Part shown: positions 59,150-64,000 of the stretch, in pieces
Numbering within the stretch: position 1 is the first letter of the stretch
Layout: each line of letters opens with the position of its first letter
Assembly (NCBI GenBank): GCA_023389055.1
Contig: JAEWFA010000008.1
Span: 58,987 to 122,986 of the forward strand
Direction: 5' to 3'
Length of the DNA: 64,000 nucleotides
DNA from: Pseudomonadota bacterium
GTDB taxonomy: Bacteria; Pseudomonadota; Gammaproteobacteria; Burkholderiales; Burkholderiaceae_E
Made by a program: the position numbers and the translations under genes
Notes under the pieces: model-generated
Told to the model about the DNA's origin: nothing
The model's database searches: none
The model's input: only the letters and a program-made list of their open reading frames with translations

Positions 59150-60267
59150 CGCTCCTCCTCCACCGATTCGAAACCGACCACCTCGAGCTCGTAGCCCGTC
59201 ATGCTCGGCATCTTGCGCGGCTGCGACAGCAGACGCATTCGACCGACACCGAGATCCTTCAGGATCTGCGCGCCGATGCCATAAGTGCGCAGATCGAGCT
59301 TGCCGCGGCGCCGGTGCGCACTGGCGTGCGCCGCACCCTCGTCGAGCGCCCTCAACTCGTCGAACAATAGCTTCGACGGCTGCGCGCAGTTCAGCAGCAC
59401 CGCGACGCCGGCGCGCTGCTCGACGATGCGCTCCATCGCGCGATCGAGGGGCCACGAATGAAGCTTCGAGCCGACGTCGAGCAGGTCGATCACCGACAGC
59501 GGCTCGTGCACGCGAACGAGCGTCTCGCGCTCGTGCTCGATCTCGCCGTGCACCAGCGCAAGGTGCGCAGACGCGGCGACCTGATCGCGGTAGGCGACCA
59601 GCTTCAGCGGCCCCCAGCGCGACTCGATCGCCCGCTCGGCGACGCGCTCGATCAGGCTCTCGTGCGCGCTGCGGTACTGGATGAGGTCGGCGATCGCGCC
59701 GATCTTCAATCCATGCAACGCGGCGAACTCGATGAGGTCGGGCAGTCGTGCCATCGAGCCGTCGTCGCGCAGGATCTCGCAGATGACCGCCGCCGGCGTG
59801 CGCCCGGCCAGTCGCGCCAGATCGCAGCCGGCCTCGGTGTGCCCGGCGCGCATCAGCACGCCGCCCTGCTGCGCCATCAACGGGAAGATGTGCCCCGGCT
59901 GCACGACGTCTTCGGGCCTGGCGTCGCGCGCGACCGCAGCCTGCACGGTACGCGCGCGATCGGCCGCCGAGATCCCGGTGGTGACGCCCTCTGCCGCCTC
60001 GATCGAGACGGTGAAGTTCGTTCCGTGGCGCGCCGCGTTGTTCTCGACCATCCGCGGAAGCCGAAGCTGGCGGCAGCGCTCCTCGGTGAGCGTCAGGCAG
60101 ATCAATCCGCGCCCGAAGCGCGCCATGAAGTTGATCGCCTCGGGCGTGACGAACTCGGCGGCGAGGACGAGGTCGCCCTCGTTCTCGCGGTCTTCCTCGT
60201 CGACGAGGATCACCATCCGGCCGGCGGCGATCTCGGCGATGATCTCGGGAGTGCTGGACAGGCTCAT
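59146..60267 (-). CDS. ribB: 3,4-dihydroxy-2-butanone-4-phosphate synthase with degenerate GTP cyclohydrolase II-like domain (RibBX type)
   Basis: A 373-residue protein. Residues 1-200 form an intact DHBP synthase: ILVDEEDRENEGDLVLAAEF, NFTVSIEAAEGVTTGISAAD and MRAGHTEAGCDLARLAG. The second half keeps the fold of GTP cyclohydrolase II, but the zinc cysteines are gone: where RibA has ECLTGD...CDCG the sequence reads VHEPLSVIDLLDVGSKLHS. Cyclohydrolase activity is therefore not expected and a separate ribA is needed. It overlaps ribH (ATGA) and ribE by four bases each. Confidence 0.92.
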   Translation of the reverse strand: MSLSSTPEIIAEIAAGRMVILVDEEDRENEGDLVLAAEFVTPEAINFMARFGRGLICLTLTEERCRQLRLPRMVENNAARHGTNFTVSIEAAEGVTTGISAADRARTVQAAVARDARPEDVVQPGHIFPLMAQQGGVLMRAGHTEAGCDLARLAGRTPAAVICEILRDDGSMARLPDLIEFAALHGLKIGAIADLIQYRSAHESLIERVAERAIESRWGPLKLVAYRDQVAASAHLALVHGEIEHERETLVRVHEPLSVIDLLDVGSKLHSWPLDRAMERIVEQRAGVAVLLNCAQPSKLLFDELRALDEGAAHASAHRRRGKLDLRTYGIGAQILKDLGVGRMRLLSQPRKMPSMTGYELEVVGFESVEEER

Positions 60268-60881
60268 CGGACGATTCTACCGGCGGAGAGCATGCGCTCC
60301 ACGTAGCGGGCGATCAGGTCGACCTCGAGGTTGACGCGCCGCCCGGCGTGCAGCGAATGCAGCGTCGTGACGCGCAGCGTGTGCGGCACGAGGTTGATCT
60401 CGAACTCGGTGCCCGCGTCGGAGTCGACGACGCTGTTCACCGTGAGGCTGCAGCCGTTCACCGTGATCGATCCCTTGTACGCGAGGTACTTTCCCAGCGC
60501 GCGGTCGGCGCGCACGACGAGCCGCCACGACTCGCCGACCGGCTCGAAGGAGACGACTTCGCCGATGCCGTCGACGTGACCGGAAACCAGATGCCCGCCC
60601 AGTCGGTCGGCGAGCGTGAGCGCCTTCTCCAGGTTCACCTCGCCGGGCGCGTCGAGCCCGATCGTCTTCGACAGGCTCTCGGCGGAGACGTCGACGCGGA
60701 ACCGACGTCCCTCGACGGCCACCACCGTCATGCACGCACCCTGGATGGCGATCGAGTCGCCGGGGGAGACGTCGCCCAGGTCGAGTTCGCCCGCATCGAC
60801 CGCGATGCGCACACCCGCCTGCTCGCCGAGCGAGGCGACTTCCTCGATGCGGCCGACGGCCGCGACGATTCCGGTGAACAT
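60264..60881 (-). CDS. ribE: riboflavin synthase (alpha subunit)
   Basis: A 205-residue trimeric enzyme with two lumazine-binding barrels. MFTGIVAAVGRIEEV starts the first, GDSIAIQGACMTVV follows, and GGHLVSGHVDGIGEV with ITVNGCSLTVNSV belongs to the second. It dismutates two lumazines to riboflavin. The ribD stop lies 4 bases upstream. Confidence 0.96.
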   Translation of the reverse strand: MFTGIVAAVGRIEEVASLGEQAGVRIAVDAGELDLGDVSPGDSIAIQGACMTVVAVEGRRFRVDVSAESLSKTIGLDAPGEVNLEKALTLADRLGGHLVSGHVDGIGEVVSFEPVGESWRLVVRADRALGKYLAYKGSITVNGCSLTVNSVVDSDAGTEFEINLVPHTLRVTTLHSLHAGRRVNLEVDLIARYVERMLSAGRIVR

Positions 60882-60885
60882 GGTT

Positions 60886-61995
60886 TCAGATCCTGTCGGG
60901 TCGGCGGGCGATTATGCGCAGATCGTCTCCGATGCGCTCGATCGACCGGAAGCGCAACGCGAGACCGCGATCGATCGCCTCGGCAGCGGGCAGCGCGGCC
61001 AGCGGCGTGGCGTCGCCGAGCAGCATCGGCGCAACGTACAGCAGCAGCTCGTCGACGCAATCGTCAGCCAGCAGCGAGCCGTTGAGCTTCGAGCCCGCCT
61101 CGACGTGCAGCTCGTTGATCCCGCGTCGAGCGAGTTCGGCAAGCAACGCGCGCAGATCGACCTTGCCGTTCGGGCCGGCAAGCGTGACGACCTCGCAGCC
61201 GAGTTCGACGAGCGCGCTCGTCTTCTCCGCACGCTGTGCCGCCTCCAGCGCGCAGACGACCAGCGTGTTGCCGCCCTCGACGATGCGCGCGGCGACATTC
61301 ACTTCGAGCCGCGAATCGACGAGCACGCGCAGCGGCTGGCGCGACGTGCGCACGTGCCTCACGTTCATCTGCGGGTCATCGTCGCGCACGGTGCCGATGC
61401 CGGTGAGCACCGCGCAGGCGCGGGCGCGCCACGCGTGACCGTCGATGCGCGCAGGCTCGCCGGTGATCCACTGGCTGCGCCCGTCGGGCAACGCGCTGCG
61501 TCCGTCGAGGCTCGCGGCGACCTTCATCCGTACCCAAGGGCGTCCGCGCGTCATCCGCGAGACGAAACCGATGTTCAGTTCGCGCGCTTCCTGCGCCAGC
61601 AACCCGCATCGCACGTCGACGCCGGCTGCGCGCAGCCGCTCGAGCCCTTGCCCGTTCACCGCCGGATTCGGATCCTCCATCGCGGCAACGACACGGCCGA
61701 CGCGCGCCTCGATCAGCGCGTCGACGCACGGCGGCGTGCTTCCGTGGTGATTGCACGGCTCGAGCGTCACGTAGGCGGTGGCCCCGTGCGCCCGCGCGCC
61801 GGCCTCGGCGAGTGCGAGCACTTCGGCATGCGCCTCGCCGCGGCGCCGGTGCCAGCCCTCGCCGACGACCGCGTGCTCGTGCACGATCACGCAACCGACG
61901 CGCGGGTTCGGCGTGCAGGTATTCATCCCCTGCGCGGCGAGCCGCAGCGCGTGCAGCATGAATTCGTGATCGGCCGCAGTGAACATCGCCGGCAT
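60886..61995 (-). CDS. ribD: bifunctional riboflavin deaminase/reductase
   Basis: A 369-residue protein. The N-terminal deaminase has GEAHAEVLALAEAGA and LEPCNHHGSTPPCVDALI (zinc ligands His, Cys, Cys). The C-terminal reductase begins near residue 145 with RPWVRMKVAASLDGRSALPD. It performs steps two and three of riboflavin synthesis. The ATG at 61995 has AGGAG five bases upstream; the ATG nine bases later is a weaker choice. The promoter of ribD-ribE-ribB-ribH-nusB must lie in the 67 bases before it. No FMN riboswitch fits in that space. Confidence 0.95.
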   Translation of the reverse strand: MPAMFTAADHEFMLHALRLAAQGMNTCTPNPRVGCVIVHEHAVVGEGWHRRRGEAHAEVLALAEAGARAHGATAYVTLEPCNHHGSTPPCVDALIEARVGRVVAAMEDPNPAVNGQGLERLRAAGVDVRCGLLAQEARELNIGFVSRMTRGRPWVRMKVAASLDGRSALPDGRSQWITGEPARIDGHAWRARACAVLTGIGTVRDDDPQMNVRHVRTSRQPLRVLVDSRLEVNVAARIVEGGNTLVVCALEAAQRAEKTSALVELGCEVVTLAGPNGKVDLRALLAELARRGINELHVEAGSKLNGSLLADDCVDELLLYVAPMLLGDATPLAALPAAEAIDRGLALRFRSIERIGDDLRIIARRPDRI

Positions 61996-62062
61996 TATCT
62001 CCTGTCGCGCGAAGCGGCCGACTCGACCGGGCGTCCTACAATCGCCGGCGAGGAGAAGCGAC

Positions 62063-63814
62063 TTGGACCACACGACTGCGGCGCGCGAGCGCATCGAACC
62101 TGCCGTCGAGCGCACCGGCGGCCACCTCGTCGCCGACGCGTTGCTCGGCCAGGGCGTCGACACCGTCTTCGGCGTCCCCGGGGAGAGCTATCTCGCCGTG
62201 CTCGACGGCCTGTACCGGCACCGCGATCGCGTGCGCTTCGTCGTCTGCCGGCAGGAAGGCGGAGCCGCCTACATGGCCGACGCCTACGCGAAGCTCACCG
62301 GTCGGCCCGGCGTCGTCATGGTCACGCGCGGTCCGGGAGCCACGAACGCATCGATCGGCGTGCATGCGGCCTTCCAGGATTCGGTGCCGATGGTCGTGCT
62401 CGTCGGGCAGGTCGGCACCGACTTCGTCGACCGCGAGGCGTTCCAGGAGATCGATTACCGCCGGATGTACGGCCCGATGACGAAGTGGGTGGCGCAAGTC
62501 GACCGCGCCGACCGCATTCCCGAATACGTGGCGCGTGCCTTCCAGGCGGCGACGAGCGGCCGCATGGGGCCGGTGGTTCTCGCGCTGCCCGAGGACGTGC
62601 TCGTCGCGCGAGCGACGGTCGACGATGCCGCGCGCCACGCGCCGCTGCAGACGGGCCCGGAACCGGCGCAGATCGAACGGCTGCGAACGATGCTCGCCGA
62701 GGCCCGTCGCCCGCTGGTACTGCTCGGCGGCAGCGGGTGGACGCAACGAGCGTGCGAAGACCTGCGCGCCTTCGTCGAGCGCAACCGGCTGCCGGTCAGC
62801 TGCGCGTTCCGCTACCAGGACCTGTTCGACAACCGTCATCCGAACTACGCCGGGGACGTCGGTATCGGCATCAACCCCAGGCTTGCCGCGCGGGTGCGCG
62901 ACGCGGACGTGCTGCTCGCGATCGGCCCGCGCCTGGGCGAGATGACGACTTCCGGCTACACGCTGATCGAAGCGCCGCGCCCGCGGCAGCGGCTCGTGCA
63001 CGTGCACGCCGGAATCGAGGAACTGGGGCGCGTGTACCAGGCCGAGTTGTTGATCGCCTCCGGCATGCCGCAGATCGCCGCGGCGCTGCGCGAAGTCGCC
63101 GTGGATTCCGACGCCTGGGCTGCTTCGGTGCAGCAGGCGCGCGCCGAATACGAAGCATGGCAAGCCGAGCCTTCGATCTACGCGTCGGCCGAGCGAGCGC
63201 CTGCGTTGAACCTGTGGCAGGTCGTTCAAACGCTTCGACGCCTGCTCCCGCCCGACGCGATCGTCACCAACGGCGCCGGCAACTTCGCGACCTGGGCGAA
63301 CCGCTTCTGGCCCTACGCCGGGCTGCGCACGCTGCTGTCGACGACCGCCGGCTCGATGGGCTACGGCGTGCCCGCCGCGGTGGCTGCCGCGATCACCGAC
63401 CCGCGCCGAACGGTCGTCTGCTTCGCCGGCGACGGCGACTTCCTGATGAACGGGCAGGAACTGGCAACGGCCGCGCAATACGAGGCGGGACTCGTCGTGA
63501 TCGTCTTCGACAACGGCATGTACGGCACGATCCGCATGCACCAGGAGCGCGAGTATCCCGGACGGGTCTTCGGCACCGGCCTGACGAACCCCGACTTCGC
63601 GAAACTCGGCGAAGCCTACGGCGGCTTCGGCGTGAAGGTGCGCACCACCGACGAATTCGAACCCGCGATGCGCGCCGCGCTCGCGCACGCACGCCGAGAG
63701 CGCCGCCCGGCACTCGTCGCCCTCGAAGTCGATCCGCAAGCGATCACGCCGAACGCGACGCTCGACACGATCCGGGGTGGATCAATCGCGAAGAGCTCAC
63801 GCGCCTTTCTCTAG
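62063..63814 (+). CDS. thiamine-diphosphate-dependent enzyme, acetolactate-synthase-like
   Basis: A 583-residue ThDP enzyme in three domains. The activating Glu is in VVCRQEGGAAYMADAYAKLT, the ThDP/Mg motif is FAGDGDFLMNGQELATAAQ with FDNGMYGTIRMHQ. It resembles the large subunit of acetolactate synthase and benzoylformate/oxalyl enzymes; there is no small subunit or ilvC nearby, so it is probably a catabolic or unknown relative. I chose the TTG at 62063, with GAGGAG eight bases upstream, since no ATG is suitable. It runs divergently from ribD. Confidence 0.88.
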   Translation: MDHTTAARERIEPAVERTGGHLVADALLGQGVDTVFGVPGESYLAVLDGLYRHRDRVRFVVCRQEGGAAYMADAYAKLTGRPGVVMVTRGPGATNASIGVHAAFQDSVPMVVLVGQVGTDFVDREAFQEIDYRRMYGPMTKWVAQVDRADRIPEYVARAFQAATSGRMGPVVLALPEDVLVARATVDDAARHAPLQTGPEPAQIERLRTMLAEARRPLVLLGGSGWTQRACEDLRAFVERNRLPVSCAFRYQDLFDNRHPNYAGDVGIGINPRLAARVRDADVLLAIGPRLGEMTTSGYTLIEAPRPRQRLVHVHAGIEELGRVYQAELLIASGMPQIAAALREVAVDSDAWAASVQQARAEYEAWQAEPSIYASAERAPALNLWQVVQTLRRLLPPDAIVTNGAGNFATWANRFWPYAGLRTLLSTTAGSMGYGVPAAVAAAITDPRRTVVCFAGDGDFLMNGQELATAAQYEAGLVVIVFDNGMYGTIRMHQEREYPGRVFGTGLTNPDFAKLGEAYGGFGVKVRTTDEFEPAMRAALAHARRERRPALVALEVDPQAITPNATLDTIRGGSIAKSSRAFL

Positions 63815-64000
63815 CGCCACACAAAACGGTTTCGGCCTCTTCGGGCACAGCCGTACGGCGCAGGGCGCCACGGCCCGGAGGGCGCCTCTCGCCCGCGGCA
63901 CGGCCCTGACCCAGGCGCGATGCCGCGCTTGTGCAAGCCGAGCGCTACCGAAAGCAAACTCGCGGGACCCGTCGCCGTGGGGCGCGCAGCGCCCCTCGGC
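63815..64000. other. right-edge intergenic sequence
   Basis: The last 186 bases are very G+C-rich with several short GGCGC/GCGCC inverted runs, and no supported gene. No clear terminator with a T tract was found for the preceding gene. Confidence 0.4.

Noticed and set aside
58436..59194. Plus-strand frame with a long Val/Leu run resembling membrane helices
   Set aside because: The run is the reverse complement of the Asp/Glu repeats of ribH, which give Val, Leu and Ile codons by chance.
61996..62062. FMN riboswitch before the riboflavin operon
   Set aside because: The divergent gap is only 67 bases and contains no RFN-like conserved blocks.
60616..63909. Plus-strand frame of over 1000 codons crossing ribE, ribD and the ThDP gene
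   Set aside because: It is a shadow: the genes on both strands in other frames have full-length family matches.

Overview
The window looks like the chromosome of a high-G+C Betaproteobacterium, probably of Burkholderiales type. The evidence is gene order rather than rRNA: recA-recX-DUF2889-sucC-sucD-terC, ribD-ribE-ribB(X)-ribH-nusB-thiL-pgpA-cinA, and pilG-H-I-J-L followed by yqgE-ruvX-pyrR-pyrB-pyrC' are runs I associate with that group. No rRNA, tRNA, CRISPR array or phage was seen.

Layout. 1-3987 (+) is the end of a polysaccharide operon: aminotransferase fragment, WbuB-like glycosyltransferase, methyltransferase, second aminotransferase and a PglC-type phosphoglycosyl transferase, joined by 1-4 nt overlaps. 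It meets 3934-16801 (-), an O-antigen/exopolysaccharide operon with WbpB, an SGNH acyltransferase, a beta-propeller protein, Wzz, Wzx, HisH2, HisF2, Wzy, WbpG, a glycosyltransferase and a WbpI-like epimerase. Together they imply a Wzx/Wzy polymer containing a 2,3-diamino-2,3-dideoxy uronic acid whose carboxylate is aminated by WbpG-HisH2-HisF2. Further sugar genes lie at 19274 (WecB), 22562 (Ugd) and 23901 (UDP-sugar epimerase), mixed with toxin-antitoxin (TA) genes, fpr and apaH.

25066-28866 (-) is a pyrimidine and housekeeping operon whose dihydroorotase lacks its metal ligands. 28918-38121 (-) is the Pil-Chp chemotaxis system that controls type IV pili; the pilin gene pilA with a sigma-54-type promoter is at 41966. 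Between them are a rubredoxin remnant, a VapBC pair, a nucleotidyltransferase, thiE, an unusual bacterioferritin and an insertion-sequence scar. 42714-45696 is a set of decaying and duplicated TA genes, including a direct duplication of about 450 bp.

45739-49151 (-) holds a cyclic-nucleotide phosphodiesterase, a CHASE2 adenylate cyclase and an FHA protein, a likely self-contained cAMP signalling cassette. terC, sucDC and DUF2889 follow. A REP-associated transposase flanked by palindromic repeats separates DUF2889 from recX-recA, whose SOS box overlaps the end of cinA. The riboflavin operon (58517-61995) contains a lumazine synthase with a very acidic C-terminal tail and a RibB whose second domain has lost its zinc cysteines. 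An acetolactate-synthase-like enzyme runs divergently at the right edge.

All calls come from reading the sequence and recalled family knowledge; no alignment or search was run. Start codons were chosen from overlaps, Shine-Dalgarno matches and family length.
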